Positions 1 through 6,201 of a stretch of DNA of 14,994 bases are shown here, one piece after another. A model generated the notes under the pieces. That model did not search any database, was not told where the DNA came from, and worked only from the letters and a program-made list of their open reading frames with translations. Every line of letters starts with the position of its first letter. Position 1 is the first letter of the stretch. Source of the DNA: a bacterium (GTDB lineage: Bacteria; Planctomycetota; B15-G4; JADJEK01). The translations under genes were made by a program, and so were the position numbers. The stretch covers positions 1-14,994 of the forward strand of contig JAUIEL010000067.1 in NCBI GenBank assembly GCA_030428825.1. Reading direction: 5' to 3'.

Positions 1-1503
1 TCGGACGGCGCGTTCCGTGGCCCGGGCGACTCGGTGCCACCGGGGCGCGGGCGTCTCCTCTCGACGCCGGCCACCGAGGCGACGCGCGAGGAGTACGCGG
101 CGGTCGAGGTCGCCGGCTTCCGACGCGCGGTCGACGAGGCGCTCTCGACCTTCTCGATCGACGTCGACACCGCGTCGTACGCGAACGTCCGACGGTTCCT
201 CCGGGAGGGGACGCTCCCGCCCCCGGGCGCGGTCCGGGTGGAGGAGTTCGTGAACGCGTTCACCTACGACGACCCGGCGCCGACCGGCGACGTGCCGTTC
301 CAGGTGACGACCGAGGTCGCGGCGTGCCCGTGGGCGCCGCGCCACCGGCTGGTCCGGATCGGGCTGAAGGGGAAGTCGATCGACTGGTCGGAGCGGAAGC
401 CGGCGAACCTCGTCTTCCTCGTCGACGTGTCGGGGTCGATGAGCTCGGCCGACAAGCTGCCGCTGCTGACGCGGTCGCTCCGGCTGCTGGCGCGGCAGCT
501 CGACCACCGCGACCGGGTCTCGATCGTCGTCTACGCCGGCGCGGCCGGGCTCGTCCTGCCGCCGACGCCCGGGAACCGGGACGGCGAGATCGCCGGCGCG
601 CTCGAGCGGCTCCAGGCCGGCGGGTCGACGAACGGCGGGGCGGGGATCGAGCTGGCGTACCGGCTGGCCGAGGAGAACCTCGTGCCCGGCGGGTTGAACC
701 GGGTGATCCTCGCGACCGACGGCGACTTCAACGTCGGGGTCTCCGACCAGTCGTCGCTCGTCGAGATGATCGAGCGGAAGCGGGAGAGCGGCGTCTTCCT
801 GACCGTCCTCGGCTTCGGCCGCGGGAACCTGAACGACGCGACGATGGAGCAGCTCGCGGACAAGGGGAACGGGAGCTACGGCTACGTCGACTCGCTCGAC
901 GAGGCGAAGCGGCTGCTCGTCGAGCAGGTCGGCGGGACGATGATCCCGGTCGCGAAGGACGTGAAGATCCAGGTCGAGCTGAACCCGGCCGTGGTCACGG
1001 CGTGGCGGCTGATCGGGTACGAGAACCGGCGGCTCGCGCACCAGGACTTCGCGGACGACACGAAGGACGCCGGCGAGATCGGCGCCGGGCTGTCGGTGAC
1101 CGCCCTCTACGAGATCGTCCCGGTCGGCGTCCCGTACGACGGCCCGTCCGTCGCCGAGCGGCGGTACGAGAAGGTCTCGGAGGCGGCGTCCGGGTTCGCG
1201 GGGGAGCTGATGTTCCTGAAGCTCCGCTACAAGGCGCCGGACGGCGACGCCAGCCGGCTGCTGCAGGCCCCGGTCGGGGACGCCGTCACCCCGTGGACCG
1301 GCGCGACGAACGACTTCCGCTGGGCCGCCGCCGTCGCCGCGTTCGCCGAGCTCCTCCGCGGCAGCGAGCACCTCGGCGGGTTCGACCTCGCCGGCGTGAA
1401 GCAGGTCGCCTGGGGCGCCCGCGGCGACGATCCGAAGGGACGGCGCGCCGAGTTCCTCGAGCTCGTCGACCGCGCCGCCCGCCTTCGGGACGAGCCCCGC
1501 TGA
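1..1503 (+). CDS. YfbK-like von Willebrand factor A domain protein, 5' end missing
   Basis: The frame is open from base 1, so the gene begins upstream; the GTG at 34 is only an internal codon. About 500 residues are visible. Early codons match the N-terminal domain of YfbK-type proteins (FSIDVDTASYANVRRFL, then VRVEEFVNAF). A VWA domain follows, with a complete MIDAS metal site: DVSGS at bases 424-438, a later Thr in the GGSTNGG segment, and ATDGD at about 709-723. From about base 970 the sequence fits the YfbK C-terminal domain (DUF3520). E. coli YfbK is about 575 residues, so the missing part should hold a signal peptide or lipobox. Family members are envelope-associated and presumed to bind partners through Mg2+ at the MIDAS; the exact role is unknown. 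The gene ends at TGA 1501-1503, before a strong hairpin shared with convergent rlmD. Confidence 0.9.
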   Translation, partial: SDGAFRGPGDSVPPGRGRLLSTPATEATREEYAAVEVAGFRRAVDEALSTFSIDVDTASYANVRRFLREGTLPPPGAVRVEEFVNAFTYDDPAPTGDVPFQVTTEVAACPWAPRHRLVRIGLKGKSIDWSERKPANLVFLVDVSGSMSSADKLPLLTRSLRLLARQLDHRDRVSIVVYAGAAGLVLPPTPGNRDGEIAGALERLQAGGSTNGGAGIELAYRLAEENLVPGGLNRVILATDGDFNVGVSDQSSLVEMIERKRESGVFLTVLGFGRGNLNDATMEQLADKGNGSYGYVDSLDEAKRLLVEQVGGTMIPVAKDVKIQVELNPAVVTAWRLIGYENRRLAHQDFADDTKDAGEIGAGLSVTALYEIVPVGVPYDGPSVAERRYEKVSEAASGFAGELMFLKLRYKAPDGDASRLLQAPVGDAVTPWTGATNDFRWAAAVAAFAELLRGSEHLGGFDLAGVKQVAWGARGDDPKGRRAEFLELVDRAARLRDEPR

Positions 1504-1513
1504 CGTCCGTCCG

Positions 1514-1546
1514 CGGCCGGGGCGGCGCACCACGCCGCTCCGGCCG
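1514..1546. terminator. Bidirectional hairpin between convergent genes
   Basis: Left arm 1514-1527 pairs with right arm 1533-1546: 14 base pairs including one G-U, around a five-base loop. It lies in the 51-base gap between the stop of the VWA gene and the stop of rlmD on the other strand, so it can fold in both transcripts. No run of T follows on either side, so it is either a weak intrinsic terminator or an mRNA 3'-end stabiliser. Confidence 0.55.
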
Positions 1547-1554
1547 GCGGGCGG

Positions 1555-2952
1555 TCAGCGGCGGCGGAGGGCGACGACGTTCTCGACGTGGTCGGTGTGG
1601 GGGAAGAGGTCGACCGGCTGGATCGCGGTGACGTCGTAGCTCCGCTTCAGCGCCTCGAGGTCCTTCGCCTGCGTCTTCGGGTTGCAGCTCACGTAGACCA
1701 GGCGCTCGGCGCCGAGGAGATCGATCTTCCGGATCATCTTCGGGTGGATCCCCGCGCGCGGAGGGTCGACGAGCACGACGTCCGGGGCGCCCGCCCGCTC
1801 GACCAGCGGGGCGTCGATCACCTCGAGCAGGTCACCCGCCTCGAACGAGACGTTCTCGACGCCGTTCGCGGCCGCGTTCCGTCGCGCGCACGCCGTGGTC
1901 ACCGGGTCGATCTCGACGCCGAGCACGTGCCGCACGTCGCGCGCCACGAACAGCGTGATCGTGCCGAGCCCGCAGTAGAGGTCGTACACGACGTCGCTCT
2001 CGCGGAGCGCCGCGAACTCCCGCGCCACCTCGTACAGCCGCTCGGCCTGTCGCGTGTTCGTCTGGAAGAACGCGTGCGCGGCGATCTCGAACCGGAACGG
2101 CCCGATCCGATCGTGCACGACGCCGTCGCCGAACACGACGTGGGACTCCGAGCCGTGCGCGACCTGGGCCACGCCGTCGTTGACGGTGTTGACCAGCGTC
2201 GTCACCTCGGGGACGTCCCGCCGCAACCGGGCGGCGACGGTCTCCATGCGCGCCGGGTCGTGCGCGAACGTCACGACGTCGACGAGCACCTCCTCCTCGT
2301 GCGCCGGCGTCCGGATCACGACGTGGCGGAGAAACCCCTCGGCCCGCCGGACGTTCCACGGCGCCCACCCCTCCTCCTTCGCGAGCGCGCGCAGCCCGTT
2401 CACGATCCGCCGCGAGACCTCCCCCTGGAGGTGGCATTCCTCGAGGTCGAGCAGCCGGTCGAAGTGCCCGGGCACGTGCAGGCCGAGCGCGAAGTCGCGG
2501 TCGAACGCCTCCCCGCTCTCGACCTCGGCCTCGGTCAGCCAGCGCCGCGCGCCGAAGGAGAACTCCATCTTGTTGCGGTAGTCGTAGATCTCGTCGGCGC
2601 CGAGGGTCGGCCGGACCTCGGCGTGGGCCAGCAGCCCGGCGTCGAAGAACGTCCGCTCGACCGCCTCGCGCTTCAGGTCGAGCTGCGCCGCGTACCGGAC
2701 GTTCTGCCGGGTGCAGCCGCCGCAGCTCCCGAAGTACCGGCACCGCGGATCGTCGCGCAGCGGGCTCGGCTCGACCAGCTCGAGCAGCCGCGCCTCGAGC
2801 CGCCGCTTCCGCTTGCCGAGGACCGCCACGCGCACCTCGTCGCCCGGAACGGCGAACGGGACGTGCACCTCACGACCGTCGGACCGCCCGGCGGAGCGGC
2901 CCTTCTCGGCGATGCGGTCGATGCGGAGGGTCAGTTCGGTGCCGGGCTTCAC
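1555..2952 (-). CDS. rlmD: 23S rRNA (uracil-5-)-methyltransferase RlmD/RumA family
   Basis: 465 residues, full length for the family. It transfers a methyl group from S-adenosylmethionine to C5 of a uracil in 23S rRNA (U1939 in E. coli for RlmD). Residues 1-60 are a TRAM RNA-binding domain. Four cysteines, C71, C77, C80 (in CGGC) and C173, match the [4Fe-4S] ligands of RumA. The C-terminal Rossmann methyltransferase has the SAM loop YDLYCGLGT (323-331), FFQTN (295-299), LVDPPRAG (394-401), the catalytic Cys in VSCNP (C423) and the base Glu in HVENV (E457). The start is GTG at 2950-2952, 9 bases after the stop of the TerB-like gene, so the two are probably co-transcribed; I see no clear Shine-Dalgarno sequence. 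TrmA-family paralogues RlmC or RlmCD are possible alternatives, but the TRAM plus Fe-S layout favours RlmD. Confidence 0.93.
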   Translation of the reverse strand: MKPGTELTLRIDRIAEKGRSAGRSDGREVHVPFAVPGDEVRVAVLGKRKRRLEARLLELVEPSPLRDDPRCRYFGSCGGCTRQNVRYAAQLDLKREAVERTFFDAGLLAHAEVRPTLGADEIYDYRNKMEFSFGARRWLTEAEVESGEAFDRDFALGLHVPGHFDRLLDLEECHLQGEVSRRIVNGLRALAKEEGWAPWNVRRAEGFLRHVVIRTPAHEEEVLVDVVTFAHDPARMETVAARLRRDVPEVTTLVNTVNDGVAQVAHGSESHVVFGDGVVHDRIGPFRFEIAAHAFFQTNTRQAERLYEVAREFAALRESDVVYDLYCGLGTITLFVARDVRHVLGVEIDPVTTACARRNAAANGVENVSFEAGDLLEVIDAPLVERAGAPDVVLVDPPRAGIHPKMIRKIDLLGAERLVYVSCNPKTQAKDLEALKRSYDVTAIQPVDLFPHTDHVENVVALRRR

Positions 2953-2961
2953 GAGGTCCGA

Positions 2962-3528
2962 TCAGGGGAACGCGCGCGCGAGCCGCTCGAGCATCTCCTG
3001 CTCCTCGCGGGAGATCTTCGTCGTCAGCCCGAGGAACCCGCCGGCCGCGTCGGCCACCGTGCGGGCCCGTCCGAGGACCGTCTCCTGAAGATCGTTCGCC
3101 TTCTCCTCCGGCAGCGTCTCGCAGAGCGCCTTCGTGAAGCTCTCCCACGCCAGCAGCAGGGCCGCCTCCGGGGAGTGGTCCAGCCACGTCGTCAGGAGCT
3201 CGTACGCCGGCGTCCCCTGGACGACCCCGCCGACCTCCGCGGCGCGCATCACCGCCTCGCGCTCCTGCTTCTCGAGCTTCCCGTCGGCCCAGGCGACCTC
3301 GATCAGCGGCACGAGGGAAAACGCCGCGAAGGTCGCCGGTCCGATGTTCTTCTCGATCAGGAGCCCGAGGATCGCCTCGTCGTCCAGCCCGGACGCCTCG
3401 GCGAGGGCGCGGATCCCCTCGGCCCGCTCCTGCTTCTCGTGGAGCTGCTTGCGGAGCCGCTCGCTCTCGCGCTGGAAGAACTGGTCCTCGAGGGCGGTTC
3501 GACGGTCTCCCAGGATCTCGTCGCTCAT
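2962..3528 (-). CDS. TerB-like protein of unknown function
   Basis: 188 residues, no signal peptide or membrane segment, so probably cytoplasmic. Residues 10-45 are charged and helical and may form a coiled coil. From about residue 70 the sequence resembles the TerB / tellurite-resistance-like helical domain: LIEVAWADGKLEKQEREAV (75-93) has the typical hydrophobic-A-x-A-D-G-x-x-x-x-x-E pattern in which acidic residues may bind metal. TerB-fold proteins occur in stress and envelope-related complexes, but no specific role can be assigned. Start ATG 3526-3528 is preceded by GGAGA (3539-3535), a good ribosome binding site. It is the first gene of a probable two-gene unit with rlmD. No ter operon partners are present, so tellurite resistance itself is not supported. 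Confidence 0.8.
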   Translation of the reverse strand: MSDEILGDRRTALEDQFFQRESERLRKQLHEKQERAEGIRALAEASGLDDEAILGLLIEKNIGPATFAAFSLVPLIEVAWADGKLEKQEREAVMRAAEVGGVVQGTPAYELLTTWLDHSPEAALLLAWESFTKALCETLPEEKANDLQETVLGRARTVADAAGGFLGLTTKISREEQEMLERLARAFP

Positions 3529-3559
3529 GGTGCATCTCCGGAGAAGGGTCAGGTCGACG

Positions 3560-3587
3560 AAACTAGCGATCGGATTCCACCGAGCAA
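3560..3587 (-). promoter_or_regulatory. Candidate sigma-70-type promoter for TerB-like gene and rlmD
   Basis: On the minus strand TTGCTC (3587-3582) and TAGTTT (3565-3560) are separated by 16 bases, about 30 bases before the ATG at 3528. The region is locally A+T-richer than its surroundings. Only partial matches to consensus, so this is a candidate. Confidence 0.35.
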
Positions 3588-3661
3588 GCGGCGGCCGGGA
3601 GCGGGGAGCGGCTTGACCGTCGCTTCACCGGGGGGACCGCCGCCGGATCGACGTCGGTGGC

Positions 3662-3667
3662 TACCAT
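3662..3667 (+). promoter_or_regulatory. TACCAT, candidate -10 hexamer for the S1/P1 nuclease
   Basis: TACCAT ends six bases before the ATG at 3674. No Shine-Dalgarno sequence with normal spacing precedes that ATG; GGGA abuts it directly. If this is the -10 element the message would be leaderless or nearly so. No -35 at the usual spacing is recognisable (a TTGACC at 3613-3618 is too far upstream). Confidence 0.3.
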
Positions 3668-3673
3668 TCGGGA

Positions 3674-4486
3674 ATGAGCCGATTCACGCTTCGCCCGCTC
3701 CTCCTCGCCCTCCCGGTCCTGGCCGTCCTCCCCGTCCCCGCCGCGTTCGGCTGGGGGTCGAAGGGACACGAGGTGGTCGGCCACCTCGCCGACCGTCACC
3801 TCACCCCGGCCGCGCGCCGGGAGCTCCGCGAGATCTGCCGGTCGCCGTCGCTCGCGTACGTCGCCAACTGGGCCGACGCCATCCGCGAGGACCGACCGGA
3901 GACCGCCCCCTGGCACTACGTGAACCTCCCCGACGACGCGGAGTCGTACGACGCCGAGCGGGACGCGGATCCGGCGGGGAGCATCGTCGAACGGATCGAG
4001 CACTTCCGCCGCGTGCTCGCCGACCGGCGCGCCGGGAAGGAGGAGCGGCTCGACGCCCTCCGGTGGCTGGTCCACCTCGTCGGCGACCTCCACCAGCCGC
4101 TCCACGTCTCGCGCGAGGCGGACCGCGGCGGCAACTCCATCGTGGTGAAGGTGGGCGAGCGCGAGACGAACCTGCACGCGGTCTGGGACACCGACCTCGT
4201 CGAACGGCAGGGGCTGGCGGCGCTCGACTACGCCCTCGCGCTCGACGAGGAGGTCACCGAGGAGGAGGTCGCGCGGTGGAGGAAGAGCGAGGTGGAGGAG
4301 TGGGCGAACGAGTCGTGGCGCCTCGCCCGCTCCACGGCGTACACGGGGACGGGGGGCGAGCCGCTCGAGAGCGGCGCGAAGCTGACGCGGACGTGGTTCA
4401 CCACCCGGACGCCCGTCGTCGACCTGCGGCTGAAGAAGGCCGGGGTCCGGCTGGCCTGGCTGCTGAACCGGGCGCTCGCCCCCTGA
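3674..4486 (+). CDS. Exported zinc-dependent S1/P1-type nuclease
   Basis: 270 residues. S1/P1 nucleases use a trinuclear zinc site to hydrolyse single-stranded nucleic acid to 5' nucleotides, usually outside the cytoplasm. A signal peptide (residues 1-26) ends just before W27; in this family the N-terminal Trp of the mature protein is itself a zinc ligand. All nine ligands align with P1: W27, H32, D68 (in NWAD), H81 (in WHYVNL), H134, D138, H144 (in HLVGDLHQPLH), H168 and D172 (in NLHAVWD). The DRGGN segment (150-154) is also typical. The enzyme is therefore predicted to be active and exported, with a likely role in nucleic acid scavenging for phosphate or nucleotides. It stands alone, divergent from the TerB-like gene and convergent with the selenoprotein gene; its stop codon lies inside a terminator-like hairpin. 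Confidence 0.94.
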   Translation: MSRFTLRPLLLALPVLAVLPVPAAFGWGSKGHEVVGHLADRHLTPAARRELREICRSPSLAYVANWADAIREDRPETAPWHYVNLPDDAESYDAERDADPAGSIVERIEHFRRVLADRRAGKEERLDALRWLVHLVGDLHQPLHVSREADRGGNSIVVKVGERETNLHAVWDTDLVERQGLAALDYALALDEEVTEEEVARWRKSEVEEWANESWRLARSTAYTGTGGEPLESGAKLTRTWFTTRTPVVDLRLKKAGVRLAWLLNRALAP

Positions 4487-4510
4487 CGGGCCCGGCTTCG
4501 GGCCCGTCGG
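4483..4510. terminator. GC-rich hairpin, bidirectional terminator candidate
   Basis: A perfect 10-base-pair stem (4485-4494 with 4499-4508) with a four-base loop, extended by a G-U and a C-G pair to 4483-4510. It includes the TGA of the S1/P1 nuclease gene (4484-4486) and lies 15 bases beyond the stop of the convergent glutaredoxin gene at 4526. No T tract follows. Confidence 0.6.
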
Positions 4511-4525
4511 GGCGGCGCGGACCGG

Positions 4526-4759
4526 TCAGCTCTCGAGCATCGCCAGGAGCTTCTCCCGGCGGAACCCGATCATCCACTCGTCTCCGACCCGGATGGTCGG
4601 GGTCGACGTGGCGCCGGCGCCGATCAGCTCCTGAATGGCGTCGGGGTCCTTCGTGACGTCCTTCGAAACGAACTCGATGCCTCGCTGCGACAGAAACTCC
4701 ATCGCGGTGTCGCAAGGCGGTCACCCGGGCTGGTGGTAGACGACGACTTCCTTGGTCAT
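4526..4759 (-). CDS. Selenocysteine-containing glutaredoxin-like protein (in-frame TGA = Sec13)
   Basis: 77 residues if TGA at 4723-4721 is read as selenocysteine. The protein starts MTKEVVVYHQPG, then U13-P14-P15-C16, so the TGA sits exactly at the first Cys of a glutaredoxin CxxC motif, giving UxxC. Downstream are the usual glutaredoxin parts: a helix, FVSKDVTKD (30-38), the cis-Pro loop TSTPTI (51-56), then VGDEWMIGF (58-66) and a C-terminal helix. The frame stays coherent on both sides of the TGA and ends at a second TGA (4528-4526). ATG 4759 is chosen because GGAG (4772-4769) lies 9 bases upstream; ATG 4774 has GGAG too close. A hairpin suited to a bacterial SECIS follows the TGA. Sec-containing glutaredoxin-like proteins are known in bacteria; the likely role is thiol-disulfide exchange. 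The gene is divergent from the sigma-factor operon. A nonsense-mutated pseudogene is the alternative, but less likely. Confidence 0.88.
4679..4718 (-). promoter_or_regulatory. Candidate bacterial SECIS hairpin for the selenocysteine codon
   Basis: Beginning two bases after the TGA on the minus strand, GCCT (4718-4715) and TGCGACA (4714-4708) pair with TGTCGCA (4692-4686) and AGGC (4682-4679), giving 7 perfect pairs plus 4 more, separated by a three-base bulge on the 3' side. The 15-base loop (4707-4693) contains the guanines expected for SelB recognition. Position and size resemble the E. coli fdhF element. Confidence 0.7.
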
Positions 4760-4768
4760 GTCCGTGCT

Positions 4769-4772
4769 CTCC
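4769..4772 (-). promoter_or_regulatory. Ribosome binding site that fixes the selenoprotein start
   Basis: GGAG on the minus strand, nine bases before ATG 4759. It overlaps the alternative in-frame ATG at 4774, which has GAGGAG only two bases upstream and so is a poorer start. Confidence 0.55.
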
Positions 4773-4849
4773 ATGGCTCCTCGAACGGGCCCTTCGAGAT
4801 AGCTTCGCGAGGCGGCCGGGGCCAGCGGATTCGGCGGGGCCGGGGCCGG

Positions 4850-4855
4850 TATCAT
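4850..4855 (+). promoter_or_regulatory. TATCAT, candidate -10 hexamer of the sigma-CHAT operon
   Basis: TATCAT ends 12 bases before the ATG at 4868, and no Shine-Dalgarno sequence lies between. The same GTATCATC octamer precedes the DUF2784 gene at 12672-12679. A -35 element is not clear. Confidence 0.35.
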
Positions 4856-4867
4856 CCGAAAACCGAC

Positions 4868-5494
4868 ATGCTCAGGAAACTCCACGACCGTCCGGCGACG
4901 CCCACGGGGCGGATCCCCAGCCACGAGGACGACCTCGCGCTGGCGCGGGCCGTGCGGGCGCGGGAGCCGGCGGCGCTCGAGCGGTTCGTGCGGCGCATGG
5001 GCTGCGTCCCCCGGATGCTCCGCCGCCAGAACGGCCGGCTCGGGGGACCGCTCGACGGCGACGACGTCGACGATCTCACGCAGGACGTGCTGGTGGTGAT
5101 CTGGCGGAAGCTCGACCTCTTCGAGGGGCGTTCGACGCTCGAGACCTGGGTCTACCGCATCTGCCGCCTCGAGCTGATGAACGGGATCCGACGGAAGAGA
5201 CGGAGGCCGGACCTGATGGACGACGCGGAGCGGACGCCGGACGACGCGACCGCCGAGCCGGAGGACGACGCCGAGGCGGCCCTCCGCGGGCTGGAGCGTC
5301 TCGGTCCGCCGGCGTCCGACGTCATCCGCTGGAAGCACTTCGAGGCGCTCACCTTCGACGAGATCGCGCACCGCCTCGGCGTGTCGTCGAACACGGTGAA
5401 GACCTGGTACTACCGCGGGATCTGCCGCCTGCGCGACCAGCTCGAGCGCGGCGCCGGGAGCGACGCGGACGCGGTCGAGGGAGGGGCGACGTGA
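4868..5494 (+). CDS. ECF-type RNA polymerase sigma factor
   Basis: 208 residues from ATG 4868. The frame is open back to an ATG at 4733, but that stretch is low-complexity Arg/Gly and would run across the divergent gene, so it is excluded. Region sigma-2 covers about residues 24-112, with DDVDDLTQDVLVVIWRKL (65-82) and the TLETWVYRICR core segment (90-100). Region sigma-4 covers about 150-192, with a helix-turn-helix at FDEIAHRLGVSSNTVKTW (163-180). Short length and only these two domains define an ECF (group 4) sigma factor, which redirects RNA polymerase to a stress or envelope regulon. The stop overlaps the next start (GTGA, 5491-5494), so translation is coupled to the membrane protein that probably restrains it. 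Residues 113-140 form a long acidic linker. There is no Shine-Dalgarno sequence before ATG 4868. Confidence 0.92.
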   Translation: MLRKLHDRPATPTGRIPSHEDDLALARAVRAREPAALERFVRRMGCVPRMLRRQNGRLGGPLDGDDVDDLTQDVLVVIWRKLDLFEGRSTLETWVYRICRLELMNGIRRKRRRPDLMDDAERTPDDATAEPEDDAEAALRGLERLGPPASDVIRWKHFEALTFDEIAHRLGVSSNTVKTWYYRGICRLRDQLERGAGSDADAVEGGAT

Positions 5495-6201
5495 ACGCCG
5501 GCGCACCCTCCTCCCGTCACCGGTCGCACGAGGAGCGCCTCGCGCCGGTCCTCGTCGGGGACCTCTCCGCCGACGCGCCCGAGGTCCGCGAGTGGCGCGC
5601 CGACTGCGCGGAGTGCGCGGCGGCGCTCGACCGGCTCCTCCGGCTGACCGCGACCCTCGACCGGATCGGGGAGCAGGAGCGGCGGGACGTCGTCGCCGTC
5701 GCCGACGAGGTCTCCGACGCGCCGGCCGACGACCGGGTGCGGGCGGTCGTCGAGCGCCTCGCGGACGCCGAGGACGCTCCCCCCGCCGCCGCCGGCCGGC
5801 CGACGATCCCGCCGTGGCTCGTCCTCGTCGCCGCGGCGCTCGCGGTGTTCCTCGTCGCGCGCTTCCTCCGGTCGCCCGCCGTCCCGCCGACCGACCCCGG
5901 CCGCCCGAGCGGCGTCACCCTCGGCGCCCCCCTCGCGATGGAACCGTCGGGGACGGTCGCCGCGGTCCGCGCGTTCACCTGGGAGGCCGACGCGGACGGC
6001 GCCGACCGGTTCGTCGTCCGCGTCCTCGACCCGCGCGGTCGGCCGGTGATCGATCCGGTCGAGATCGGCGCGCCGCCGTGGACCCCCGACGACGCGCTCC
6101 TCCGGCGATTCCCCGCGGAGTTCACTTGGGAAGTCTCGGTCGTCTCGGTCACCGGCGAGGTCGTCGCGACGGGGCGGCGGGACGTCACCGTCCGACCATG
6201 A
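5491..6201 (+). CDS. Single-pass membrane protein, probable anti-sigma factor
   Basis: 236 residues from GTG 5491, with a GGAGGGG ribosome binding site just upstream and a four-base overlap with the sigma gene. The N-terminal, presumably cytoplasmic, part has a CxxC (C39, C42) in a helical segment, recalling zinc anti-sigma domains, but the His normally four residues before the first Cys is absent (W-R-A-D-C). One membrane segment spans about 108-126. The periplasmic part (about 140-236) looks beta-rich and ends with FTWEVSVVSVTGEVVATGR, resembling an immunoglobulin-like or fibronectin-like fold. I infer an anti-sigma role from position, topology and the CxxC, not from strong family similarity. 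Its stop overlaps the next start (ATGA, 6198-6201), so all three genes are translationally coupled. Confidence 0.75.
   Translation: MNAGAPSSRHRSHEERLAPVLVGDLSADAPEVREWRADCAECAAALDRLLRLTATLDRIGEQERRDVVAVADEVSDAPADDRVRAVVERLADAEDAPPAAAGRPTIPPWLVLVAAALAVFLVARFLRSPAVPPTDPGRPSGVTLGAPLAMEPSGTVAAVRAFTWEADADGADRFVVRVLDPRGRPVIDPVEIGAPPWTPDDALLRRFPAEFTWEVSVVSVTGEVVATGRRDVTVRP

Noticed and set aside
2962..3528. Tellurite resistance function for the TerB-like gene
   Set aside because: No other ter genes nearby, and the TerB fold is used in many unrelated contexts.
1588..4656. 1022-codon plus-strand open frame
   Set aside because: It is antisense to rlmD and the TerB-like gene and out of frame with the S1/P1 nuclease; composition is Arg/Pro/Gly-rich as expected for a shadow frame in GC-rich DNA.
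4526..4759. Glutaredoxin as a nonsense-mutated pseudogene
   Set aside because: The only stop is exactly at the redox Cys, the rest is intact, and a SECIS-like hairpin follows; selenocysteine explains this better.
4733..4867. N-terminal extension of the sigma factor from ATG 4733
   Set aside because: It would overlap the selenoprotein coding region on the other strand, and encodes Gly/Arg-rich sequence without sigma-2 similarity.
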